Source of the DNA: Eutrophobius brisbanensis
GTDB lineage: Bacteria; Pseudomonadota; Gammaproteobacteria; Eutrophobiales; Eutrophobiaceae
DNA length: 64,000 nucleotides
Assembly (NCBI GenBank): GCA_038131795.1
Contig: JAYPQE010000003.1
Location: 1,302,001-1,366,000, forward strand
Direction of reading: 5' to 3'
Below are positions 51,682-61,141 of the stretch, in pieces. The position numbers and the translations under genes are program-made. Position 1 is the stretch's first letter, and each line of letters starts with the position of its first letter. The notes under the pieces are model-generated. The model saw only the letters and a list, made by a program, of their open reading frames with translations. It was not told where the DNA came from and ran no database searches.

Positions 51682-53670
51682 TTATAGATTTGAGGCTGGT
51701 TGTAGAGCAGCTTTTAGAGGTCCCAACCACGGTTCAAAATTTTTCCATTGTTCAAGACCGCTGGTATAGATAGGTTGTCTTACCTGCTCAGAGCTCGGAG
51801 TACGCACAGCCCGCTCGGTCTTATGAAACTCAAGACACTGCTCTTCAAAAGGTAATTGGAGAAATTCCAGTATTCTCTTAACCTGCTGTTCAAGATCTGC
51901 AACCACATCTTCGTAATTTACACGCAGAATATAACCCGGCAAGACCTTGTTCCAATGTGCCATCAGGTCTACATAATCGGAGTAATACTGACCCACTTCT
52001 TCAAGGCCATAGGTGAATTCCTGGCCTTCCGCAAATAACTGTTTAAAGTTGCTAAAGCAGCAGGACATGGCATTGCGTCTGGCATCAATTATCTTTGCAT
52101 TGGGCAGGATCAATTTGATCAGGCCGATGTGCCTGAAATTATTCGGCATCTTGTCAATAAACCTGGGAGCATCCTGCCTGTGTACCTGGGTATCACGAAT
52201 AAAATTCTCGCCAAATTCCCTTAATTGTTCCGGGTTTAATTCATTCAGAATTTCCGGGTAACGATTACCTTTGCCGGTATTGGGATCGCGGCGGCGCAAT
52301 CTATGGGTAAGGGATAAAATATTAGGTAACTCCATGGTGCCATCAACCTGGCTATGTGAAGAGATGATTTGCTCCAGGAGAGTGGAACCTGCTCTTGGCA
52401 TACCCACTATGAAAACAGGGTCCGGGGCCTGGCAACCAGTATTCTTATTTTTTTCAAACAGACCGACGGTACATATATAATGTTGGGCAGCAAGATCATT
52501 ATGCATTTTAATCGCATCATACCGGCATTGAATTTTCTTTAACTGGTTACCGCGTTCATAGTATTTAAATGATGTTTCAAATTCTTCCCTGTCCTCATAG
52601 GCCTTGCCCAGCGCAAAACAAATGTAAATTTTATCAACATGGGGTAACTCAGAATTTTGCTCAATCTCATGTAATCGTTTAATTTCATTATCTTCGAATG
52701 AATAAATCTTAAGATTAGCCAGCGCATAATAGGCTTCGCCATATTGTGGATAATTTGAAGTTGCTGCCTGGAAAGACCTGACAGCCTCATCATAATCACC
52801 AGTGGTCTTTAATGCCTGCCCTCTGGAGGTGAGGGTCACCGGGTCATTGGGTAATACTTTTAGTATTTCATCAAATACTTTAATTGCCTGATCATAGTCA
52901 CCGGTCTGCATACTGACTATCGCATACAGTGACTTGTACTGTGGATTTCCCGTCTCAATATCCAGAAGATATTTTGCATGAGATAACGCCTCCTGAAAAT
53001 TCTGCCGTTTTCTCAACACCTGTATATAATCAATCCGCACCCGGGTATTTTCAGGATCCAGTTCAAGGGCACTCTGCAACAGAAACTCTGCATCATCCAA
53101 CACACCGAACCTGACGCCAATATCTGCCAACAGCCGCATTGCCTCAACATGATGTGGGACCTGTTGTAAAAACTGACGACATACATCTTCAGCCTTTAAT
53201 AGTCTCCCCTGGGCTATGAGGTCCATGACTGCTATCAGAGGTCTGGGCAATCCTTTTAGATAATCCAGCTCATTTTTAATGTGAGATACATGATTTTCCA
53301 GACCTTTATTTGAATAAATCTCCAGTTGACCTTCCCAGCTTGCAAGGAGCGCCGGGTTATACCGGCATGCCTGGCTATATGCCTGTAATGCCCTGTCAGG
53401 TTGTCCGGTATATTTATAGATATGGCCTTCTTCCTGGTATGCCCTGCCATGTTCGGGAACGTTTGACTTCAATACTGCCAGCGTATTGATGGCATCATCA
53501 TAATTCTTAAGATAACGTTGACACACTGCCTGCATGTACAGGAGTTCCGTATTATCTGGAATGTCTTTCTCGCATTCTGCCAGGTCAACCAATGCTTCTT
53601 GGTAGTGACCAGCTACAATTTTTGATTGAATAGAATGCAGAACTTTATCGATTTCGTCAGCTTGTAACAT
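51682..53670 (-). CDS. TPR-repeat sulfotransferase
   Basis: A 662-residue protein, started at the ATG at 53670 (M-L-Q-A-D-E). The first 400 residues are tandem TPR repeats such as PDRALQAYSQACRYNP and YDQAIKVFDEILKVLPNDP. The rest is a sulfotransferase-fold domain with the 5'-phosphosulfate loop FIVGMPRAGSTLLEQIISSH near residue 420 and the 3'-phosphate region DARRNAMSCCFSNFKQ. It would transfer sulfate from PAPS to an unknown acceptor. It is directly downstream of the TonB-dependent receptor gene, an arrangement repeated in many marine Gammaproteobacteria (family knowledge). Confidence 0.9.
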   Translation of the reverse strand: MLQADEIDKVLHSIQSKIVAGHYQEALVDLAECEKDIPDNTELLYMQAVCQRYLKNYDDAINTLAVLKSNVPEHGRAYQEEGHIYKYTGQPDRALQAYSQACRYNPALLASWEGQLEIYSNKGLENHVSHIKNELDYLKGLPRPLIAVMDLIAQGRLLKAEDVCRQFLQQVPHHVEAMRLLADIGVRFGVLDDAEFLLQSALELDPENTRVRIDYIQVLRKRQNFQEALSHAKYLLDIETGNPQYKSLYAIVSMQTGDYDQAIKVFDEILKVLPNDPVTLTSRGQALKTTGDYDEAVRSFQAATSNYPQYGEAYYALANLKIYSFEDNEIKRLHEIEQNSELPHVDKIYICFALGKAYEDREEFETSFKYYERGNQLKKIQCRYDAIKMHNDLAAQHYICTVGLFEKNKNTGCQAPDPVFIVGMPRAGSTLLEQIISSHSQVDGTMELPNILSLTHRLRRRDPNTGKGNRYPEILNELNPEQLREFGENFIRDTQVHRQDAPRFIDKMPNNFRHIGLIKLILPNAKIIDARRNAMSCCFSNFKQLFAEGQEFTYGLEEVGQYYSDYVDLMAHWNKVLPGYILRVNYEDVVADLEQQVKRILEFLQLPFEEQCLEFHKTERAVRTPSSEQVRQPIYTSGLEQWKNFEPWLGPLKAALQPASNL

Positions 53671-53687
53671 CGTCCTGTATAAACACA

Positions 53688-53709
53688 AAGCGCCCCAATG
53701 GGGCGCTTA
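53688..53709 (-). terminator. Hairpin between the TonB receptor and the sulfotransferase
   Basis: Read leftward, AAGCGCCCC-ATTG-GGGCGCTT is a perfect GC-rich stem of nine pairs followed by TTGTGTTTATA. It begins 29 nt beyond the receptor stop codon and would end that transcript or attenuate read-through into the sulfotransferase gene. Confidence 0.75.
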
Positions 53710-53737
53710 TATGAATTAACCTGATTTTTTTTAAGAT

Positions 53738-56482
53738 TTAATAAAAATTATAAGAAGCCCTGATTCCGATAGTCCTCGGACGGACATAGGTTACCCGCTC
53801 AACATCAAATACAAAATTGCGGGAAATTTCGGCCCGTTTATCCGTCAGGTTGTCTACATAAACTTCAACGCCCCAACTATCACTGGTCACACCCGTGGTA
53901 ACACCGGCCATAAACCATCCATCAATCTTGTCCCGGTTAATGGTAATAATATCACTATAGGAATCCGACGAGAATGAGACACTGGGCATCATGTGCGCCA
54001 TGAGATTTGAACCATTCAGGTTCCATTCATACCTAGCCCTGAGGTTACCCTGAAAATCCGGGGCAAATGCCAGTTCATCTCCTTCCCTTACATCATCAGT
54101 AGGCGTAAGCACATCGGTGATCTTGGAATCCAGTATAGAAAAGGCGCCCGTTATGGTCAGGCCTTCCATGCTATATGGCATCCAGACAAAATCACCTTCT
54201 ACACCCAGAATTTCTGCATTGGCGGCATTATCTGAGAAGAATAAATTAGTAATGCTGGGATCAAAGATTGTGGTTTGCAGCTTATCGATTTCCACATAGA
54301 ACAGGCTGCCATTAAACCGCAGGGAGTTGTCCAGGTAGTCTGATTTCCAGCCCAGTTCAATGTTGGTGACATCGTCGGTATCCAGTTCAAATGGTACGGT
54401 GAAGTTATTTGGTCCTACTGCACCGCCTGGTCTATTTAAAAGCCCTGGCCTGAAGCCTTCTGACCAGGTCACATAATACATCTGATTATTCGTTGGTCTC
54501 CAGGACATACCAGCCTTGAAAATGGCACCATTTACGGATGCCTTGTCCGGTGCATCCAGTGCATTGACGATACCTTCGATCTCGGCATCGCTAATTGCGT
54601 TTGGTGCATTAACAAATCGCCCCCTGCCAAAACTGAATGGGTCTGCTGCCTCCAGGATATCTGAAATTTCCTGAAAACTCTGGCCCTGGTTGAAGGTGAT
54701 ATTACCGCCCGCGGTACAATCATTTATGAATGTAAACTCTCCATCACCATCATAGAGATCATTCAGGTTTGTACCGAACCGGTCGGCATCCGGCTGAAAG
54801 CCATTACAGAAGGCAGCATTGGCACTACCTTCAAAATCCACATCGATATCATACCAACGTGCGCCTAAAGTAAGTGCAAATTGATCAGTAATATCAAAGG
54901 TTAATTCACCAAATAAACCTACCTGTTCGTCTGTCCGTTTAATATCATTTCTGAAGATAACGTCAGATGGGAAAGGTCCAGGATCGGAAGAATACCCTGG
55001 GAAAGGTGTATTATCAGGGAATGGGAAGGTCCCCCAGACAACTGCTTCAAGCGAACCTGGGTAAGTATAATCATTTCGCTCAACCAGTTCAAGATCACTA
55101 TAGAATCCACCGACGGTCGCCCTCACCCTGTTGGCCGGGTCTGTTGTAATCCTGATTTCATGCGTTTGTACTTTGGTATCTGTTGTACTATTTACGAACA
55201 GATTGGGGGCCTGGCAGGTCCCTGCTGGTGCACCGTAGTACTCAGGATAGGTAACAGTGGTATCACAAATATAATAAGGCAGATATTGGCCAACGAATAA
55301 ATAATCTGTGTAATCAACCCGCTGATCCGTATCACGATCCGTATAGGCACCTGTATAAAGTACTTCTAACTCACCCATACGACCTGCATCGAGATTTCCG
55401 GTCAATGTCCAGTTGGTATTGTGGTATTTATCTTCCAGACTATCATCTTCAAAGCGTTGAATCTGCAGATCACCGAGATCAGGATCTGCAAAAAAGACGC
55501 CTTCTGAATCAATGTCCTGGCGAGAGTGTGATACCAGTAGATTCCAGTCAGCATTTATATCCCACAACGCGCTGAGACGTCCGCCCGTATAGGTTGTCTC
55601 ATTAAAATCTTTTTCAACCAGACCTGAGTTGTTGGCCTCAAGAAAATTGACTCCTGTGAAATCTGAAATCCTGGAACCCACCAGGGCGTCACCAGCAGCG
55701 GCTGCAGCGGCAACACCAGAGGCACTCTGAAAACCAGCGCGACGCGTGGAAACAGGGACGCCGTTTGATCGAACCGTACCTGCTTCTCGGAACCTAGCAC
55801 TGACAGATGCATCCCGGGTACCCTGAACGTTATCAATATATCCACCTTTGTTATCTACATAAACAACACCGCGCAATGTGATGTTATCTGTTGCAGTCAG
55901 GTTAATCATACCGGTGACATTGTTACTCATTTCACCCGATTTGGTTAATGCCGTACCCAGTTTTACACTACCATAAGTATCGGAGGGATCTGGCTTGTTA
56001 GTAATTAAACGCACCGTCCCTGCCTGGGAACTGGCGCCGAATAATGTCCCCTGAGGTCCGGACAGGGTTTCTACCCTTGCCAGGTCAGCGGCGTATACGT
56101 CCAGGTTTCTTCCGGGTTGTGCCAGGGGTTGTTCATCAAGATATAAGGCGACGTTAGGTGCCAGGCCTGCCACCCCTGCCGTGGTCAGATTGGGGGTGGT
56201 CGAGGCCACGCCTCGAATATAGATGGTATTTTGACCTGGCCCACTGCCACCTGCAGTAATTCCCGGTAATTGCAACATATAATCTGTAAAATTCGTTACG
56301 CCCACTTCCGCGAGGGCATCTTCTGTTAGAGCAGAAACTGAGATTGGAACATCCTGCATGGATTCTGGTCGTTTGGTCGCGGTGACCACGATTTCTTCAA
56401 TCTGGGCATGGGCATTTGATACCACGGTGGTTGCGGCAATTGCGCCTATAATGGCCTGGCTCATTTTACTTCGTTTAAACAT
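53738..56482 (-). CDS. TonB-dependent outer-membrane receptor
   Basis: A 914-residue receptor. A signal peptide ends in S-N-A-H-A, followed by the TonB box IEEIVVTATKRPESMQDVPI. The plug domain has SALTEDALAEVGVTNFTDYM, IYIRGVAST and ARVETLSGPQGTLFGASSQAG. A 22-strand barrel completes it, ending in an aromatic residue (IGIRASYNFY). The amino end resembles the large family of sugar, aromatic or sterol-like substrate receptors rather than siderophore receptors. The ligand is not predicted. Confidence 0.95.
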   Translation of the reverse strand: MFKRSKMSQAIIGAIAATTVVSNAHAQIEEIVVTATKRPESMQDVPISVSALTEDALAEVGVTNFTDYMLQLPGITAGGSGPGQNTIYIRGVASTTPNLTTAGVAGLAPNVALYLDEQPLAQPGRNLDVYAADLARVETLSGPQGTLFGASSQAGTVRLITNKPDPSDTYGSVKLGTALTKSGEMSNNVTGMINLTATDNITLRGVVYVDNKGGYIDNVQGTRDASVSARFREAGTVRSNGVPVSTRRAGFQSASGVAAAAAAGDALVGSRISDFTGVNFLEANNSGLVEKDFNETTYTGGRLSALWDINADWNLLVSHSRQDIDSEGVFFADPDLGDLQIQRFEDDSLEDKYHNTNWTLTGNLDAGRMGELEVLYTGAYTDRDTDQRVDYTDYLFVGQYLPYYICDTTVTYPEYYGAPAGTCQAPNLFVNSTTDTKVQTHEIRITTDPANRVRATVGGFYSDLELVERNDYTYPGSLEAVVWGTFPFPDNTPFPGYSSDPGPFPSDVIFRNDIKRTDEQVGLFGELTFDITDQFALTLGARWYDIDVDFEGSANAAFCNGFQPDADRFGTNLNDLYDGDGEFTFINDCTAGGNITFNQGQSFQEISDILEAADPFSFGRGRFVNAPNAISDAEIEGIVNALDAPDKASVNGAIFKAGMSWRPTNNQMYYVTWSEGFRPGLLNRPGGAVGPNNFTVPFELDTDDVTNIELGWKSDYLDNSLRFNGSLFYVEIDKLQTTIFDPSITNLFFSDNAANAEILGVEGDFVWMPYSMEGLTITGAFSILDSKITDVLTPTDDVREGDELAFAPDFQGNLRARYEWNLNGSNLMAHMMPSVSFSSDSYSDIITINRDKIDGWFMAGVTTGVTSDSWGVEVYVDNLTDKRAEISRNFVFDVERVTYVRPRTIGIRASYNFY

Positions 56483-56733
56483 TGATTTCCCTTTATGTAT
56501 ATAGACATTTTAATATTTGAACTCTAAATATTAATAATTTGATAATTTATGATAATCTGAAAAATAATATATTTATTAATGCTTTATAATAATGAAAGGA
56601 GAAGAAATAACAATTTGATATCTAAGTTTTTATCTCTTTTATTAAATTTATGTTTATTTATAATTTTTTATCTACATAGAAAAAAATTACAACCTGTTGT
56701 TTTATATATATTTTTTGCTAAATGAGGAATTTT

Positions 56734-58302
56734 GTGTCAACTCAAATTGAAGAATTAACTGATTTCAATGAATCGTCATTGGATGTCCACCCCCATGTAT
56801 TTTTTCCATCGGTTGTCATCATTTCGATATTTATCCTGTTCACTCTGTTTAATCTGGATACTGCTGAGGCCCTGTTTTCACAGCTTATGAATGGCGCTTC
56901 ATCGGTATTTGGCTGGTTTTTTATCCTGGGTGTACAGTTATGCCTGTTATTTTGTATGTACTTGGCCATGAGCCGGTTTGGTCACATAAGAATAGGTGGT
57001 GTCGATGCCAGGCCGGATTATACCCGGCGTTCCTGGTTTTCTATGCTGTTTTGTGCAGGCATGGGGATTGGTCTCATGTTCTGGGGTGTTGCCGAACCGT
57101 TGAGTCATTTTCAAAACCCGCCTCAGGTTGAAGGCCTGACGACTGAGGCCGCGATACGCGCCATGGATCTGACATTTCTGCATTGGGGCATACATGCCTG
57201 GTCTATCTATGCCCTGGTTGGCTTATCGCTTGCCTACTTCAGCTTTAATAAAAAGCTCCCACTGACCATCAGAAGCGCATTTTACCCGGTACTGGGAGAC
57301 AAGATTCATGGCAGACTGGGTAACACCATCGATACCCTGGCCGTTGTCGCGACCTTATTTGGGGTAGCGACCTCACTTGGACTGGGCGTCTCCCAAATTA
57401 ATACCGGACTGAATTACCTGTTCGATGTGGAGATATCCAAGGGTATCCAGATAGGTTTAATTGTCTTCATTACTTCACTTGCCACCATCTCGGTGGTCTC
57501 CGGTCTGGATCACGGTATTTTAAAGTTGAGCCGGTTTAACTTTAATGCAGCCCTGATACTGTTAATGTTCCTCATCGTATTGGGCCCAACATTGTTTCTT
57601 TTGAAGAGTTATGTCCAAAACATCGGACATTATTTACAAAACCTTCTTACTCTGGGCAGCTGGACGGAGACCTATAGCCGGGACCCAGGCTGGATCAGTA
57701 ACTGGACGGTATTTTACTGGGCATGGTGGATTGCCTGGTCTCCTTTTGTCGGAATGTTCATTGCCCGCATATCCAGGGGCCGTACGGTACGTGAATTTAT
57801 CCTGGTGGTTTTATTTGTTCCTTCTGTATTAACCTTTATCTGGATGACCACGTTTGGCGGCACTGCGATAAATAATGTTATGGGGGGTGATAGTACGATA
57901 CTGGTGGCATTGGATCAGAATGTCGCCACTGCCCTGTTTGAATTACTACGCAGTTTCCCGTTAGTCAGTATCACTTCATTTATCAGCATCATCCTGATAT
58001 TTGTTTTTTTTATCACCTCATCTGATTCCGGCTCCCTGGTAATTGATATTATTACTGCCGGAGGCAACCTGGATCCACCTGTCAGACAACGGATCTTCTG
58101 GGCGGTGACTGAAGGGGTGGTAGCGGCCATATTGTTAATCGGCGGTGGCCTGACAGCGCTCAGGGCGGCCACCATCAGCACCGGCCTGCCATTTCTTATC
58201 GTACTGATTGTCATGGCCTATTGCCTGCTCAAGGCATTTCAGAAGGAGATGCCGCCGTATTATTACGATGGTAATGAAATTACTGAAGTATCACGTGAGT
58301 AG
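56734..58302 (+). CDS. BCCT-family betaine/choline/carnitine-type transporter
   Basis: A 522-residue secondary carrier with twelve helices, taking the GTG at 56734 because GAGGA lies 4-8 nt before it (the ATG at 56722 has no such site). Hallmarks are SWFSMLFCAGMGIGLMFWGV near residue 100, FLHWGIHAWSIYALVGLSLA near 145, and the substrate helix WTVFYWAWWIAWSPFVGMFI near 325. The Trp box includes the typical three Trp. Cargo is a quaternary ammonium compound or a dimethylsulfonium analogue. It lacks a long osmosensing carboxy tail. It is convergent with the P-II/DUF1538 operon, the two stops adjacent. Confidence 0.95.
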   Translation: MSTQIEELTDFNESSLDVHPHVFFPSVVIISIFILFTLFNLDTAEALFSQLMNGASSVFGWFFILGVQLCLLFCMYLAMSRFGHIRIGGVDARPDYTRRSWFSMLFCAGMGIGLMFWGVAEPLSHFQNPPQVEGLTTEAAIRAMDLTFLHWGIHAWSIYALVGLSLAYFSFNKKLPLTIRSAFYPVLGDKIHGRLGNTIDTLAVVATLFGVATSLGLGVSQINTGLNYLFDVEISKGIQIGLIVFITSLATISVVSGLDHGILKLSRFNFNAALILLMFLIVLGPTLFLLKSYVQNIGHYLQNLLTLGSWTETYSRDPGWISNWTVFYWAWWIAWSPFVGMFIARISRGRTVREFILVVLFVPSVLTFIWMTTFGGTAINNVMGGDSTILVALDQNVATALFELLRSFPLVSITSFISIILIFVFFITSSDSGSLVIDIITAGGNLDPPVRQRIFWAVTEGVVAAILLIGGGLTALRAATISTGLPFLIVLIVMAYCLLKAFQKEMPPYYYDGNEITEVSRE

Positions 58303-58641
58303 TTAATCCTCTTCAGGCAATTCAGGGCATTCAAAGCGTGTCGCCTGGGTCAATGAATAAATATACATAATACCACCGTGTGGACGATTGACATTTGCTT
58401 CATAGTATATGTAATCAAATATTTCGTCGGCAGTGTCTGACGGGACAACCACTGTGAGAATTTCCCTTTCTGATTGTGCCCCTAATCCACGATAGGCCAA
58501 AGGTGTGATCTTGCCCACTCCCCTGGCAGTCTTGATATCACAAGTCATCAGGTCATAATCATCCTTCAGCTTTTTCGCCATATCATGGGCTACGCCCTTG
58601 GGAAAGATGCAGGTGATCAGTTTTTGCGGAAATATTTCCAT
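58303..58641 (-). CDS. P-II-like protein, second copy of the DUF1538 operon
   Basis: A 112-residue protein, started at the ATG at 58641 (M-E-I-F-P-Q). A P-II-type ferredoxin-like fold is suggested by KLITCIFPKGVAHDMAKKLK, TARGVGKITPLAYRGLG and ILTVVVPSDTADEIFDYIYY, ending in NRPHGGIMYIYSL. The loop differs from GlnB, so ligand and partner may differ too. It begins 1 nt after the first P-II-like gene. P-II-like proteins beside DUF1538 transporters are thought to regulate them. Confidence 0.75.
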   Translation of the reverse strand: MEIFPQKLITCIFPKGVAHDMAKKLKDDYDLMTCDIKTARGVGKITPLAYRGLGAQSEREILTVVVPSDTADEIFDYIYYEANVNRPHGGIMYIYSLTQATRFECPELPEED

Positions 58642-58642
58642 G

Positions 58643-59032
58643 TTATTCGTTGGTCTCTGCTGGGCCAATGGTAGGTCTGGCCAATTTTTCGGCAATCTCT
58701 TCCGGAATGTATGTCGCCGCCTTTTCCAGATGGGTGACATACATGATCCCCATACCCGGTGTATCCAGTTTTCCGGCGATGTACATCTTTTCGAAGATCC
58801 AATCTATCTGATTGGTGGCCACAATGATATTGATGACCTCCTTTTCAACTTCAATGGCAAGACCAAGGACACCCAGCCTTTCTCTCACGCCACCGCCTTT
58901 TGCAAAATACACGGTCGCACCCTGTGCGCCGACTTCCTGAGCGGCCCTGATAATATCATCTGCAGCCCCTCGCTGAATGACACAGGTGATTAATGCCACA
59001 TCGGTCAGTATTGTAATCTCACGCTTACTCAT
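58643..59032 (-). CDS. P-II-like protein, first copy of the DUF1538 operon
   Basis: A 129-residue protein with P-II-type strands and loops: ITILTDVALITCVIQRGAAD, GAQGATVYFAKGGGVRERLG (T-loop-like region) and EKEVINIIVATNQIDWIFEK, and a terminal GMGIMYVTHLEKAATYI. It overlaps the transporter gene by 4 nt and is followed by a second P-II-like gene after 1 nt. The two copies share only the fold and a few motifs (G-x-G-I-M-Y near the end), so they are old duplicates or separate acquisitions. Confidence 0.8.
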   Translation of the reverse strand: MSKREITILTDVALITCVIQRGAADDIIRAAQEVGAQGATVYFAKGGGVRERLGVLGLAIEVEKEVINIIVATNQIDWIFEKMYIAGKLDTPGMGIMYVTHLEKAATYIPEEIAEKLARPTIGPAETNE

Positions 59033-60804
59033 GTTGTGACTCCTTCTTCTTCCAGATCCAGCTCTTCATCTTCTTTGGCATGCCGTTGCTTTACTTTCCA
59101 CTGGATCCATAGTCCTGTTGCTAATACCGATATGATTGGACCAATAGAGGCCATGGATAAGATTCCAAACCCTTCTACTGCTCCAACCGCATTGCCAAAC
59201 CCCAGCCCCATTGCAAGCACCAGTGGCACGGTAACCGGCCCGGTGGTGACCCCGGCGCTGTCCCAGGCGATGTTGACGAATTCTTCCGTAGACAACCAGG
59301 TCAAAAATACCGCTATGGTATAGCCGGGGATAATCAACCAGGCGATGGGAATACCAAAGATGATCTTTAATACACCCAGGGCGATTCCGGTACCCACGCC
59401 GAACGATACGGCATACATGAGTAATGATTTACGAAATGCCCCATTGGTAAGGTTTTCCACGGTCAGTCCCAGGGCATTTAATGCAGGTTCCGCCAGGGTG
59501 GCACCAAACCCCAAAAGCCAGGCAAAGATCAATGCCACAAATAAACCAATGGAAAACTGAAATAAGGGGGAACCAGTCACCTCTGATAACTGGGTAAAGG
59601 CTGCGGGCACCAGACCACCTGACTGGCCGCCGAGTTTTGCCAACCCATAACTTAGTCCGACATTAAATATGATCATCCCCAGCACGCACAGGGTAATCCC
59701 ATAGGTGATCTCACCCTTATGCCGGATCTTCTCCCTGAGTACAAAGATCATGACAAATATCAAAAATATTACCAGTGGCACAATTGCACGGAAACCCAGT
59801 ATAACTTCAAGTCCCGGGGTGCGTTCATACCAGGCCAGGACATCCACTGCACCGGCAGATGCATTTGCCGCACTGATGATTTGTTCCGGTGATATGGTCT
59901 GGGAGACATATAATGCAAGTACCTGCACCCCAATGATGGGAAAAAGAGATGCAAGCATGACGATGCCAAATCCTGATAATGAGGAATTACCTTTACCCGC
60001 CGCTGCGGCTATACCTATCCCCAGAGATAACACCAGGGGTACTGTCACTGGCCCGGTAGTCACCGCACCGCAGTCCCAGGCAAGCCCTAGTACTTTGGAC
60101 AACTCTTCTGAAGTACTTAACCAGGCGGTCAATGCAATGGTCGGTAATAAGGTCAAATAGACAAAGGGTTTGAGGCTCCAACCGTAAAGAAAACGTACAG
60201 TGCCAAGCACCGCAGCAATCCCCACGCCGATGCCGACCATGAGTACCATGACATTCGCCCAGTCATTCAATAAGGCATATAAATACGGGGCCTGATTCAC
60301 ATCTACAATGGAGCCGGCAGTCTTTAATGCACCAATGGCAGGTTCGGCAAAGGTCACACCAATACCCAGAATAAAGGCAATCAGCATCACCACAGGCAAA
60401 TGGGCCTTGGCAGGTAATGCAGTACCTATGGTTTCACCAAAGGGCATCAATCCAACCTTAAGCCCCTCCATAAAAAACATCAGGCCAATAATAACGGACA
60501 GTATCCCTCCTGTGATGATCCCGGAGTCGGTAACATTTTGTTTTAATATTAGGAGCTGGAACAGGACCAGATAGACGGCCAATGGCACAACAGCCTTAAT
60601 TTGTTCAGCAAGCCGCACACTGACATAGGGTTGTAAAATTCGATATACATCAATGCCCCGTAGTGTCAGCTTAGGGGCAACATACGGCAGATCATTGCCC
60701 TTTTCATCCTGCTCAATCTTTGGTGCAAGGGCATTGTAGCTCAGCTGCTGCTGTTCTAATGAAACCTGACGTAAAAAATCCCCAAAACGTATTTGGCGTT
60801 CCAT
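59029..60804 (-). CDS. DUF1538 membrane transporter
   Basis: A 591-residue membrane protein of the DUF1538 family with about fourteen helices in two homologous halves. Each half contains WD-x-x-(G/A)-x-VTTGPVTVPLVL followed by G-x-G-x-G, at about residues 243-258 and 517-532, and F-A-E-P-A or L-A-E-P-A. The amino end is cytosolic and polar (residues 1-75), the carboxy end acidic. The substrate is unknown; family members are linked to P-II regulators, as here. It starts an operon with two P-II-like genes, with a 4-nt overlap to the first. Confidence 0.88.
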   Translation of the reverse strand: MERQIRFGDFLRQVSLEQQQLSYNALAPKIEQDEKGNDLPYVAPKLTLRGIDVYRILQPYVSVRLAEQIKAVVPLAVYLVLFQLLILKQNVTDSGIITGGILSVIIGLMFFMEGLKVGLMPFGETIGTALPAKAHLPVVMLIAFILGIGVTFAEPAIGALKTAGSIVDVNQAPYLYALLNDWANVMVLMVGIGVGIAAVLGTVRFLYGWSLKPFVYLTLLPTIALTAWLSTSEELSKVLGLAWDCGAVTTGPVTVPLVLSLGIGIAAAAGKGNSSLSGFGIVMLASLFPIIGVQVLALYVSQTISPEQIISAANASAGAVDVLAWYERTPGLEVILGFRAIVPLVIFLIFVMIFVLREKIRHKGEITYGITLCVLGMIIFNVGLSYGLAKLGGQSGGLVPAAFTQLSEVTGSPLFQFSIGLFVALIFAWLLGFGATLAEPALNALGLTVENLTNGAFRKSLLMYAVSFGVGTGIALGVLKIIFGIPIAWLIIPGYTIAVFLTWLSTEEFVNIAWDSAGVTTGPVTVPLVLAMGLGFGNAVGAVEGFGILSMASIGPIISVLATGLWIQWKVKQRHAKEDEELDLEEEGVTT

Positions 60805-61141
60805 CCAATCTCCCCTGTTACCTCTTAATTTGAGTTGTAAATCAGTATACCGAATTTTACATATAAATGCCGGCAGGTTAGTCTAATGATTCACTTTCAT
60901 TCAATATAAGATTTAAAGTAAATATGAGGATATTATTAGTCCACAGATATGGATATTTCCACATCATGTAAAGTAGCAAAAACAGGCCGATTGTCACTGA
61001 TTAAAATAAAATTTAATCAAAATATAATTATGACAGTTTAATACCTGTATTTATAAAAATCTGTCATTTTACTCACCAGAAGAATTACCCTAAAATCGAT
61101 CAAAAGATTAGTAATAAATTTCACTATTTCGAGGGGTATTT
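60805..61141. other. AT-rich gap upstream of the MipA gene
   Basis: 337 nt with no reading frame worth calling. Contents: a dyad TGATTAAA/TTTAATCA (60998-61005 and 61012-61019, 6-nt spacer) and a TGACAG...CTGTCA dyad (61031-61036 and 61061-61066). Either could be an operator for the MipA gene. The GAGGGG ribosome site of mipA is at its right end. Divergent promoters for the DUF1538 operon are expected here too. Confidence 0.5.

Noticed and set aside
60998..61019. The TGATTAAA/TTTAATCA dyad as an FNR box
   Set aside because: The spacer between TGAT and ATCA is too long for FNR; kept only as an unnamed dyad.
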